64,000 nt of DNA from Caballeronia sp. Lep1P3 (GTDB lineage: Bacteria > Pseudomonadota > Gammaproteobacteria > Burkholderiales > Burkholderiaceae): contig NZ_CP084267.1 of NCBI RefSeq assembly GCF_022879595.1, positions 744,001 to 808,000 of the forward strand, in the 5' to 3' direction. The translations under genes were made by a program, and so were the position numbers. Positions 25,542-34,382 of this stretch are shown in pieces (positions within the stretch are counted from its first letter, which is position 1; every line of letters begins with the position of its first letter). Below the pieces are notes generated by a model that saw only the letters and a program-made list of their open reading frames with translations, was not told the DNA's origin and did not search any database.

Positions 25542-27344
25542 ATGACCACCACCGTCGGCGACTTTCTGGTCGACCGCCTCTACGCCTGGGGCGTGCGCCG
25601 GATTTATGGCTATCCCGGCGATGGCATCAACGGCGTGTTCGGCGCGCTCAATCGCGCGAAGGGCAAGATCGAATTCATTCAGGCGCGGCACGAGGAAATG
25701 GCCGCGTTCATGGCCTCTGCGCACGCGAAGTTCACCGGCGAACTCGGCGTGTGCATTGCGACATCGGGACCGGGCGCCGCGCATCTGCTGACCGGCCTCT
25801 ACGACGCGCGGCTCGATCACATGCCCGTTCTCGCGATTGCGGGGCAGCAAGCGCGTGCATCGCTTGGCGGGCACTATCAGCAGGAAGTCGATTTGCAGTC
25901 AATGTTCAAGGACGTCGCCGGCGCGTTCGTGCAGCAGGCGAGCGTGCCTTCGCAGATTCGCCATCTCGTCGATCGCGCGATTCGTACCGCGCTTGGTGAG
26001 CGCAAGGTCGCAGCACTGGTTTTACCGAACGATCTGCAAGACCTGAAATACGAACCGCCGCCGCGCAAGCACGGCACGTTGCATTCGGGCGTCGGCTATC
26101 GCGAGCCGAAAATCGTCCCTTATCCCGACGATCTCAAGCGCGCCGCCGACGTCCTCAACGCGGGCAAGAAGGTCGCGATTCTCGTCGGCGCGGGCGCGCT
26201 TCAGGCAACGGACGAAGTGATCGCCGTCGCCGAAAAACTCGGCGCGGGCGTCGCCAAAGCGCTGCTCGGCAAAGCCGCGCTGCCCGACGATCTGCCTTAC
26301 GTCACCGGCTCCATCGGTCTGCTCGGCACGGAACCGAGCTACAAGCTGATGACCGAATGCGACACGCTTCTGATGATCGGCTCGGGCTTCCCCTACTCGG
26401 AGTTCCTGCCGAAGGAAGGCGCGGCGCGCGGCGTGCAGATCGACATCAAGGCGGACATGCTGTCGATCCGCTATCCGATGGAAGTGAATCTCGTCGGCGA
26501 TAGCGCGGAAACCTTGCGCGCGCTCTTGCCCTTGCTCGAACAGAAGACGGATCGCGCGTGGCGTGAAGACATCGAAGGCTGGATGCGCGACTGGTGGACG
26601 AAGCTCGAAAAGCGCGCACTCGAGCCGGGCACGACAGGCGTCAATCCGCAGCGCACGGTATGGGAACTGTCGCCGCGCGTGCCAGCCAACGCAATCGTAA
26701 CAAGTGATTCGGGTTCCTGTGCAAACTGGTACGCGCGCGATCTCAAGGTCAAGCGCGGCATGATGTGCTCGCTGTCGGGCGGGCTCGCGTCGATGGGCGC
26801 GGCGGTTCCGTATGCGATCGCCGCGAAGTTCGCGCATCCCGAACGGCCGGTGATCGCGCTCGTCGGCGATGGCGCGATGCAGATGAACAACATGGCCGAA
26901 CTCATCACCGTGTCGAAGTACTGGAAACAGTGGTCCGACCCGCGATGGATCTGCATGGTGCTCAACAACGAGGACCTCAACCAGGTCACGTGGGAACAGC
27001 GCGTGATGAACGGCGATCCGAAATTCGAGGCGTCGCAGGATATTCCATCCGTGCCGTATCACCGGTTCGCGGAGTTGATCGGCTTGCGCGGCTTTTACGT
27101 CGATGATGCCGAACGCATGGCCGCCGTCTGGGACGAGGCGCTGGCGTCGGACAGGCCTGTCGTGATCGAAGTGAAGGCCGATCCGAACATCCCGCCGCTG
27201 CCGCCGCACATCACGCTGCAGCAAGCAAAGGCGTTCGCGACCACGCTATTCGAGGGCGATCCGAACGAAGGCAACATCATCGTCGATACCGCGAAGCAGG
27301 TGCTCGGCGCGGTGTTGCCGGGGCATAAGGACGAAGGACGATAA
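25542..27344 (+). CDS. Thiamine-diphosphate-dependent enzyme, pyruvate oxidase/acetolactate synthase-like
   Basis: A 600-residue ThDP enzyme with the three usual domains. The N-terminal pyrimidine-binding domain opens GDFLVDRLYAWGVRRIYGYP and has the catalytic Glu in ARHEEMAAF. The middle domain is Rossmann-like. The C-terminal domain carries the diphosphate/Mg2+ motif GDGAMQMNNMAEL...LNNEDLN. Family members decarboxylate pyruvate (PoxB) or condense 2-oxoacids. The aromatic-rich KYWKQWSDPRWICMVLNNED segment is typical of a group annotated only as ThDP-requiring protein, so the reaction stays open. CGGAGG precedes the ATG. It appears monocistronic. Confidence 0.87.
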   Translation: MTTTVGDFLVDRLYAWGVRRIYGYPGDGINGVFGALNRAKGKIEFIQARHEEMAAFMASAHAKFTGELGVCIATSGPGAAHLLTGLYDARLDHMPVLAIAGQQARASLGGHYQQEVDLQSMFKDVAGAFVQQASVPSQIRHLVDRAIRTALGERKVAALVLPNDLQDLKYEPPPRKHGTLHSGVGYREPKIVPYPDDLKRAADVLNAGKKVAILVGAGALQATDEVIAVAEKLGAGVAKALLGKAALPDDLPYVTGSIGLLGTEPSYKLMTECDTLLMIGSGFPYSEFLPKEGAARGVQIDIKADMLSIRYPMEVNLVGDSAETLRALLPLLEQKTDRAWREDIEGWMRDWWTKLEKRALEPGTTGVNPQRTVWELSPRVPANAIVTSDSGSCANWYARDLKVKRGMMCSLSGGLASMGAAVPYAIAAKFAHPERPVIALVGDGAMQMNNMAELITVSKYWKQWSDPRWICMVLNNEDLNQVTWEQRVMNGDPKFEASQDIPSVPYHRFAELIGLRGFYVDDAERMAAVWDEALASDRPVVIEVKADPNIPPLPPHITLQQAKAFATTLFEGDPNEGNIIVDTAKQVLGAVLPGHKDEGR

Positions 27345-27367
27345 GAACGGATAGCGCGAGGCGCGGT

Positions 27368-27859
27368 TCAGCGCGTCTCGTCGGAACCGGCGATGTCGTC
27401 CGCCGGCGACGCCGCCGAGCCGCCGTCCGAGGCGAGCCGCAGATACGCGGCAGCGAGCCTGCGCAATTCGTCTTCGCTCGCATCCTCGATGCCGATCAGA
27501 TGGTTGCTCGCCGCGCGATGCGTCGCGAGCAATTCGTTGAGCTTCAGATGCAGCGCGACGCTGTCCTTGTTCTGGCTCTGCTGGATCAGAAAGACCATGA
27601 GGAACGTGACGATCGTCGTGCCGGTGTTGATGACGAGTTGCCAGCCATCCGAGTAATGAAAGATCGGGCCGGTCACGACCCACACGACGATGCTCGTGAC
27701 CGCGAAGCCGAACGCGAAAGGCGAGCCCGCCCAGCGCGTGACGAGACTCGCGAAGCTGTCGAACGCGCGCATCAGCGGATGCGCCTTCGCATATGCGGGA
27801 CTCGCCGTGTCGGGAATGGTGTCGAGCTGGTCGGTCGAGCTTGGGTGTCTGTTTTGCAT
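27368..27859 (-). CDS. Low-affinity iron permease-like small membrane protein
   Basis: A 163-residue protein with two membrane helices (PFAFGFAVTSIVVWVVTGPIF and TTIVTFLMVFLIQQSQ), then NKDSVALHLKLNELL and an acidic cytosolic tail. FLIQQSQNKDSVALHLKLNELL is characteristic of the bacterial 'low affinity iron permease' family (related to fungal Fet4 by name; bacterial function unproven). AGGAGG lies upstream of the ATG at 27859. It is convergent with the ThDP gene, leaving only 23 nt between. Confidence 0.82.
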   Translation of the reverse strand: MQNRHPSSTDQLDTIPDTASPAYAKAHPLMRAFDSFASLVTRWAGSPFAFGFAVTSIVVWVVTGPIFHYSDGWQLVINTGTTIVTFLMVFLIQQSQNKDSVALHLKLNELLATHRAASNHLIGIEDASEDELRRLAAAYLRLASDGGSAASPADDIAGSDETR

Positions 27860-27943
27860 AGTTATCCTCCTGCGTTGCAATTCGAGCGCAAGCAAGAAAC
27901 GATCCCTACAGCTACCCTTCACCATCCCGCCGCCCGGCGACGC

Positions 27944-28858
27944 TCACGCCGACGGACCGCGCTTTGTCGCCAGCGTGTCGATGCTCGCCTGCAAGTCCGG
28001 GCCGGACTGCGCCTTGGGCATCGTGAGCGCGGCGTTCAATGCACCCGCGGCGGCCGCGTCGTTCGGCTTGATCGACAGCGCCTGTCTCAGCGCGCTTTCC
28101 GCCTCGACCGGGCGTCCGAGTCCGACGAGCGCGATGCCCAGACCGCGGCTCGCTTCGAAGAAGACGGGACGCATTGCGAGAGCGGTCCTGTACTCCGCTT
28201 CGGCTTCCGGCAGGTTGAAACGGCGTTGCGCAACGTTGCCGAGCCCGCAATGCGCCTCCGCCGACTGTGGGTCCAGCGCCAGCGCGCGGTTGAACGATGC
28301 GTCCGCGTCCACGAGCCGTCCCGCCGCGCAGAGCACGTCGCCCATCGTGAGATGCGCTGCGACGTTGTCCGGGTCGAGCGCGATTCCGCGGCGGCACGCG
28401 GCCTCGGCTTCGGGCACGCGGCCTTGAGCGCGCAACGCGTCGGCGAGTGCGACGTGCGCGGGCGCGTAGTCCGGCAGGAGCGCGCACGCGCTGGCGAAGG
28501 CGCGCTCGGCCTCGTCGCTGCGATCCTGCGCCTGCAACACGCAACCGAGCATATGCCGCGCGATGCCGAAGTCGGGGCGCAACGCGAGCGCGCGGTCCAG
28601 CGTGCTTTGGCATTCGGCGTGGCGCTTTTCGTCCCACGCGACGAGCGCCAGATTCAGAAGCACGTCGGGCGAGTCCGGACTGAGCGCGAGCGCACGGCGG
28701 AACATGTCTTCGGCTTCGGAGAGACGCCCCAACTGGCGCAATACGAGACCGAGGTTATTGTGCGCCGCGGGCGATTCGGGACGATCGGCGATTTCCTGCC
28801 GAAGCAGGGCTTCCGCTTCGGTGAGGCTAATTGGTTCACTCATCGGAGTTTCGTTCAT
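27944..28858 (-). CDS. Tetratricopeptide-repeat protein
   Basis: A 304-residue protein made of about eight consecutive 34-residue TPR units. The TPR pattern recurs (for example AEDMFRRALALSPDSPDVLLNLA, ECQSTLDRALALRPDFGIARHM and ADASFNRALALDPQSAEAHCGLG, each shown in part). There is no signal peptide or catalytic domain. It should be a cytosolic protein-protein interaction scaffold. Starts at 28864, 28858 or 28843 are possible; I chose 28858 because GAG lies about 9 nt upstream. Confidence 0.85.
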   Translation of the reverse strand: MNETPMSEPISLTEAEALLRQEIADRPESPAAHNNLGLVLRQLGRLSEAEDMFRRALALSPDSPDVLLNLALVAWDEKRHAECQSTLDRALALRPDFGIARHMLGCVLQAQDRSDEAERAFASACALLPDYAPAHVALADALRAQGRVPEAEAACRRGIALDPDNVAAHLTMGDVLCAAGRLVDADASFNRALALDPQSAEAHCGLGNVAQRRFNLPEAEAEYRTALAMRPVFFEASRGLGIALVGLGRPVEAESALRQALSIKPNDAAAAGALNAALTMPKAQSGPDLQASIDTLATKRGPSA

Positions 28859-29460
28859 GAGCATTATCTCGGGCTAAAAGAAGGAACAAGAATGAATAAG
28901 AATGAATGGTTCAGGGCTTTATCGACGATATCGGTTTCAATAAGCGCGAACGCGATTCAGCGTGAATCGGCGGCGAGTCGGGCGATACGAATGAATATCG
29001 GGACAAGGGCGGGCAAACGCGCGCGCAGCGCGGGTCTCGGGCATCGCCGCGCCTCATGACGATACCGTTCTAGGCCGACAGCGTGATTGAGTGATTGCGG
29101 CGGGACCCGTCTCGCGTCGTTTCACCGATTCACGGAAACGAGAAACGATAACGGATGCGCTTCAGTATAGTGCAAAAAATTATCGCGAAAAGAAGGGCGC
29201 GCGCTGCACCGTCATTCGAATCGCGCTTTGAAATGCGCAATTCGTTTATTGATTCAAGCGCGCGGCGTTCGGCATCTCGCGGCGGCTGTCACGCGTCTTG
29301 CTTTCCTCCGCGCGACGAGCGTCGCGACGCAGGAAATGTGACTTTCCGTGCGAGAATCGCGAAGCATCCAGCCCGGCGTTTCAGCCAGCATCGTTCCGAC
29401 ACAACGTTCGCCCAGCGAGCATCGAGCCGCCGCATCGAAGGCGTGGAGATTGAAGCGTCG
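28859..29460. other. Long intergenic region before the hybrid kinase
   Basis: About 600 nt between the divergent TPR and kinase genes, richer in A+T than the neighbours (for example around 29160-29200). A 55-codon open frame at 28892-29059 has AAGGAA upstream but no recognisable sequence; I do not call it. The reading frame of the kinase stays open upstream to 29155, but that extension shows no domain. Promoters for both genes are expected here. Confidence 0.45.
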
Positions 29461-32400
29461 ATGAAACCTGACAGTCTGATCCCGGATACGAGAGTGAAAA
29501 GCCTCGACCCGAGCTTCCTGCTGGGCGGTGGCGAGATGGGCGTGCTCATCCGCGCGTTCGACTGGACGCAGACCGCGCTCGGCGCGCCGGAGCACTGGCC
29601 GCAAAGTCTCAAGACCGCCATCCGCATCATGCTCACGTCGCGCCAGCCCATCTGGATCGGCTGGGGCCGCGACCTGCTCTTCTTCTACAACGACGCGTAC
29701 AAGTCGATCATCGGCGGCAAGCATCCGCACGCGCTCGGCCAGCCGGCTTCGGTCGTATGGCGCGAAATATGGGACGACATCGGGCCGTTGCTCGACACGG
29801 CGCTCGCAGGCGTCGAAGGCACGTTCGTCGAACAGAAGCTGCTCATCATGGAGCGCAACGGCTTTCCCGAGGAAACGTACTACACGTTCTCGTACAGCCC
29901 GATTCCCGACGACCGCGGCGGCGCGGGCGGCATCATCTGCGCGAATAGCGACGACACACAGCGCGTGCTCGGCGAGCGGCAACTGCTCGTGCTGCGCGAA
30001 CTCGCCACTTCCGCCGCCGATGCGCGCACCTGGCGCGAGGCGTCCGAATGCTCGATGCGCGCGCTCGCCAACGCCCCGCGCGACATGCCTTTCGCGCTGC
30101 TCTATTCGGCGGAGCCGGGCAACGAGACGGCGACGCTCGTCAGCGCGTGCGGCATCGCGCCGGGGCATCCCGCCGCGCCCGCCACGCTTCATGCGGCAAG
30201 ACCCGGCCCGTGGCCCGTTCTCGATGTCCTGCGCGAGAACCGCGCGCGCGTCATGCCCCATCTGCATCAGCGTTTCGGCGGCGCGCTGCCGACAGGCGCA
30301 TGGAAAGCCGCGCCGACTTGCGCCGTGCTGCTGCCCATCGCGCCGACCGGCGAAACGGGGCACGCGGGCGTGCTCGTCGCCGCGCTCAATCCGTATCGCC
30401 TGTACGACGAAGGCTATCGCGCGTTCATGAATCTCGTCGCCGGGCAGATCAGCGCGGCCATCGGCTACGCCCATGCCTACGACGAGGAACGCCGCCGCGC
30501 CGAAGCGCTCGCGGAAATCGACCGCGCGAAGACCACGTTTTTCTCCAACATCAGCCACGAATTCCGCACGCCGCTCACGCTGATGCTCGGACCGCTCGAA
30601 GAACTGCTCGCCGATCCCGCGCGCGTTCGTCCCGAAGATATGCGGCTCGTCGAGATCATGCATCGCAACGGCATGCGCCTGCTCACGCTCGTCAATGCGC
30701 TGCTCGACTTTTCGCGCATCGAGGCGGGGCGCATCGAGATTCATCGGCAATGCACGGACATCGCCGCGTTCACGGCGGAACTGGTGTCGCTGTTCCGCTC
30801 GGCCATCGAAACGGCCGGGCTTGCGCTGCGCACCGACATTCCCGCGACGCCCGTTCTCGCGGACATCGACCGCGACATGTGGGAAAAAGTCGTGATGAAC
30901 CTGCTGTCGAATGCGTTCAAGTTCACGTTCGAGGGGCGCATCGAAGTCGCGCTTCGCGCCGACGCGCGCGGCGCAATCGAGATGAGCGTGCGCGATACGG
31001 GCATCGGCATTCCGGAGCATGAACTCGACCGCGTGTTCGAGCGCTTTCATCGCGTGGCGGGCGCGACGGGCCGTTCGGTGGAAGGCAGCGGCATCGGGCT
31101 TGCGATGGTGCAGGAACTCGTCAAGCTGCACGACGGAAGCATCCGCGTGGAAAGCCGGCCGGGCGCGGGCGCGTGTTTCACGGTGACGCTGCCGGCCGCG
31201 CGCGAGGCGCTTGCCTGCCCCGACGACACGCCGCGCGCCGAAGCCAGCAGCGGCGCGCGGTCGTATGTGAGCGCCGCGTTGCGCTGGGCGCCGGACACGG
31301 ACGGCGCCGCGAACGATGCAAACGACGCGGGCATCGCGCTCGACGTTCCATCGCTGCGGCCGGTCGAGCCGGCGACGGCATCGGACGCGACGACGGGCCG
31401 CGTGCTCGTCGTCGAGGACAACGCCGACCTGCGCGAATACATGCGCCGCCTGCTCGCGGCGGCGGGCCACGACGTGCGCGTCGCCGCCGACGGCCGTGCC
31501 GCGCTGGAGGCGGCACGCGCGGCGCATCCGGAAGTCATCGTGTCGGACGTGATGATGCCGCGCCTCGACGGCTACGGCCTTCTGCGCGCCTTGCGCGAGG
31601 ACGCGGCGCTGCGCGAGACGCCCATCGTGCTGCTCTCGGCGCGCGCGGGCGAGGAAGCGCGCGTGGGCGGCCTCGAAGCCGGCGCCGACGACTATCTGAC
31701 CAAGCCCTTCTCCGCGCGCGAACTGCTCGCGCGCGTGACGGGCAACCTGCGGCTCGCGCGCCTGCGCCGCGAGACGGAAGAGCGGCTGCTCGAAGAGTCG
31801 CGCGTGCTGGAAGTGCTCAATCGCGTCGGCAAGACGATTGCCGCGGAACTCGACTTGTCGCGCGCGGTGCAGGTCGTGACCGACGCGGCCACCGAGCTGA
31901 CCGGCGCGGCGTTCGGCGCGTTCTTCTACAACGTCCTCGATGACGAAGGCGGCAGCTACACGCTCTACTCGCTCTCCGGCGCGGCGAAGGAGAGCTTCGC
32001 CAGCTTTCCGATGCCGCGCAACACCGCCGTGTTCGGCCCGACGTTTCGCGGCGAGGGCATCGTGCGCTCGGACGACATCACGAAGGATCCGCGCTACGGC
32101 CACAACTCGCCGCACTTCGGCATGCCCAAAGGCCACCTCGCGGTGCGCAGCTATCTCGCCGCGCCCGTCGTCTCGCGCACGGGCGAAGTGCTCGGCGGCC
32201 TCTTCTTCGGCCATGCGGACGCGGGCGTGTTCACCGAGCGCGCGGAGCGCATCCTCGCGGGCATCGCGGCACAGGCGGCGGTCGCCATCGACAATGCGCG
32301 CCTCTTTCAGGCGGCGCAGAACGAGATCGCCGAGCGCACGCGGGCGCAGGCCGCCCTGCGCGATTTGAACGAAACGCTGGAGCGCCGCGTGACCGAAGTC

Positions 32401-34377
32401 GTCGCGGACCGCGACAGGCTGTGGGAACTGAGCGAGGACCTCTTCGTCATCACGAGCTTCGACGGCGCGCTGTTGCGCGTGAGTCCATCGTGGTCGTCGG
32501 TGCTCGGCATGGATGGCGAACGCCTGCACGCGCGCAGGATGCTCGATCTCGTGCATCCCGACGATGCGGCAGCCGTCGCGCTCGAACTCGACAAGCTGCG
32601 CGCGAGCGGCCTGCCGACGCGCTACGAATGCCGCCTCGCGCGCATCGATGGCGGCTGGCGGTGGATCGCATGGACGCTGTCGCTCGATCCGCGCACGCGC
32701 CGCATTCACGGCGTGGGCCGCGATGTGACCGCCGACCGCGAAACCGCCGAGGCGCTGCGCCACGCCGAGGAAGCGCTGCGCATGGCGCAGAAGATGGAAG
32801 CCATCGGCAAGCTGACGGGCGGCGTCGCGCACGACTTCAACAACCTGCTGCAAGTGATCGGCGGCAATCTGCAATTGCTCGCGAAAGACGTGGCGGGACA
32901 GGACAAGCCGGAACAGCGCGTGAAGAGCGCGCTCGCGGGCGTCGCGCGCGGCGCGAATCTCGCCTCGCAACTGCTCGCGTTCGGCAGGCGCCAGCCGCTC
33001 GCGCCGAAAGTCGTGAACCTCGGCCGCTTCGTGCGCGGCCTCGACGACATGTTCCGCCGCGCGCTCGGCGACGGCATCGAGATCGAGACCATCGTGACGG
33101 GCGGCTTGTGGAACACGCTCGTCGATCCGTTTCAGGTGGAGAACGCGCTGCTCAATCTCGCGATCAACGCGCGCGACGCGATGAACGGCCACGGCAAGCT
33201 CACCATCGAGGCGGGCAACGCATCGCTCGACGAAACCTACGCGATGCGCAACGCCGACGTGACGCCCGGCCAGTACGTCATGGTCGCCGTCACGGACACG
33301 GGCTCGGGCATGTCGCCGGAAGTGCAGGAACGCGCGTTCGAGCCGTTTTTCACGACCAAGCGCGAAGGACAGGGCACGGGCCTCGGGCTTTCGATGGTCT
33401 ACGGCTTCGTGAAGCAGTCGGGCGGGCACGTCAAGGTGTACAGCGAAGAGGGTCACGGCACGACGGTGCGCATCTATCTGCCGCGCGCGCGCCAGGAAGA
33501 AGACCTCGAAACGCACATCGACGGCGGGACGGCGAAAGGCGGCTCGGAGACCGTTCTCGTGGTCGAGGACGACGAGGAAGTGCGCGCGACTGTCGTCGAG
33601 CTGCTCGCGGATCTCGGCTATCGCGTGCTGCGCGCGAAGGATGCGCAAAGCGCGCTGGCGATCATCGAGAGCGGCGCGCGCATCGACTTGCTCTTCACCG
33701 ATGTCGTGATGCCCGGCCCGCTGCGCAGCACGGAACTCGCGAGGAAGGCGCGCGAGCGGCTGCCGGGCATCGCGGTGCTGTTCACGTCGGGTTATACGGA
33801 CAACGCGATCGTCCATGCGGGGCGGCTCGACGACGGCATCGACCTGTTGAGCAAGCCGTACACGCACGAGGCGCTCGCGCGAAAGATCCGCCAGGTGCTC
33901 GCCGGCTCGGCGCACGAGCGCACCAACGCGGCCAGCGTCGCGACCGCCGCCAACGCCGCCAGCGTCGCCAACGTCGCCAATGCCCGCGCCGCTGCCTTGC
34001 TGGACGATGCGCCTTCGAATCCGCGCGTGCTCTATGTCGAAGACGACGAACTGGTGCGCGCGAGCAGCGCGGAATTGCTGCGCACGCTGGGGCTCGATCT
34101 GACCGAAGCGGCAAGCGTCAAGGAAGCGCTCGTGCTGCTACGCGAAGAACGCTTCGATGTGCTGCTGACGGACGTCGATCTCGCCGGCGAATCGGGAATC
34201 GAGCTGGCGCGGACGGCATCGAGGCGCGTGCCGGGGCTGGGCGTCATCTTCGTGACGGGCTACGAACTCGCGCTGACCGAAGCCGAGCACGATGCGCTGC
34301 CGCACGCCGTTCAGCTACGCAAGCCTTACGACCCGCTCGCGCTGCTCGACGCGGTGAAGGCCGCGACCGCTCACTGA
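29461..34377 (+). CDS. Giant hybrid histidine kinase with two kinase cores and three receiver domains
   Basis: A 1,638-residue soluble sensor with no membrane segment. In order: PAS-like region (1-170, with PIWIGWGRDLLFFYNDAY), GAF (170-345), HisKA with His366 in SHEFRTPLT, HATPase, receiver 1 with Asp696 in SDVMMPRLDG, second GAF (785-960), a helix rich in Glu/Arg, PAS (985-1100), a second kinase core with His1124 in GVAHDFNNLL and ATPase boxes DTGSGMS and GTGLGLSMVYG, receiver 2 with Asp1414, and receiver 3 with Asp1571. Between the last two receivers lies an Ala-rich repeat linker (ASVATAANAASVANVANA). Two potentially active kinase cores suggest a fusion of two sensor systems or an internal phosphorelay. 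Start at 29461: GAAG 5 nt upstream. Confidence 0.92.
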   Translation: MKPDSLIPDTRVKSLDPSFLLGGGEMGVLIRAFDWTQTALGAPEHWPQSLKTAIRIMLTSRQPIWIGWGRDLLFFYNDAYKSIIGGKHPHALGQPASVVWREIWDDIGPLLDTALAGVEGTFVEQKLLIMERNGFPEETYYTFSYSPIPDDRGGAGGIICANSDDTQRVLGERQLLVLRELATSAADARTWREASECSMRALANAPRDMPFALLYSAEPGNETATLVSACGIAPGHPAAPATLHAARPGPWPVLDVLRENRARVMPHLHQRFGGALPTGAWKAAPTCAVLLPIAPTGETGHAGVLVAALNPYRLYDEGYRAFMNLVAGQISAAIGYAHAYDEERRRAEALAEIDRAKTTFFSNISHEFRTPLTLMLGPLEELLADPARVRPEDMRLVEIMHRNGMRLLTLVNALLDFSRIEAGRIEIHRQCTDIAAFTAELVSLFRSAIETAGLALRTDIPATPVLADIDRDMWEKVVMNLLSNAFKFTFEGRIEVALRADARGAIEMSVRDTGIGIPEHELDRVFERFHRVAGATGRSVEGSGIGLAMVQELVKLHDGSIRVESRPGAGACFTVTLPAAREALACPDDTPRAEASSGARSYVSAALRWAPDTDGAANDANDAGIALDVPSLRPVEPATASDATTGRVLVVEDNADLREYMRRLLAAAGHDVRVAADGRAALEAARAAHPEVIVSDVMMPRLDGYGLLRALREDAALRETPIVLLSARAGEEARVGGLEAGADDYLTKPFSARELLARVTGNLRLARLRRETEERLLEESRVLEVLNRVGKTIAAELDLSRAVQVVTDAATELTGAAFGAFFYNVLDDEGGSYTLYSLSGAAKESFASFPMPRNTAVFGPTFRGEGIVRSDDITKDPRYGHNSPHFGMPKGHLAVRSYLAAPVVSRTGEVLGGLFFGHADAGVFTERAERILAGIAAQAAVAIDNARLFQAAQNEIAERTRAQAALRDLNETLERRVTEVVADRDRLWELSEDLFVITSFDGALLRVSPSWSSVLGMDGERLHARRMLDLVHPDDAAAVALELDKLRASGLPTRYECRLARIDGGWRWIAWTLSLDPRTRRIHGVGRDVTADRETAEALRHAEEALRMAQKMEAIGKLTGGVAHDFNNLLQVIGGNLQLLAKDVAGQDKPEQRVKSALAGVARGANLASQLLAFGRRQPLAPKVVNLGRFVRGLDDMFRRALGDGIEIETIVTGGLWNTLVDPFQVENALLNLAINARDAMNGHGKLTIEAGNASLDETYAMRNADVTPGQYVMVAVTDTGSGMSPEVQERAFEPFFTTKREGQGTGLGLSMVYGFVKQSGGHVKVYSEEGHGTTVRIYLPRARQEEDLETHIDGGTAKGGSETVLVVEDDEEVRATVVELLADLGYRVLRAKDAQSALAIIESGARIDLLFTDVVMPGPLRSTELARKARERLPGIAVLFTSGYTDNAIVHAGRLDDGIDLLSKPYTHEALARKIRQVLAGSAHERTNAASVATAANAASVANVANARAAALLDDAPSNPRVLYVEDDELVRASSAELLRTLGLDLTEAASVKEALVLLREERFDVLLTDVDLAGESGIELARTASRRVPGLGVIFVTGYELALTEAEHDALPHAVQLRKPYDPLALLDAVKAATAH

Positions 34378-34382
34378 ACGCG

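Noticed and set aside
29254..33915. A 1,553-codon open frame antisense to the hybrid kinase
   Set aside because: Arg/Ala/His-rich translation without domains; long antisense frames are expected opposite high-GC genes with strong third-position bias. The sense strand has six or more well-conserved domains.
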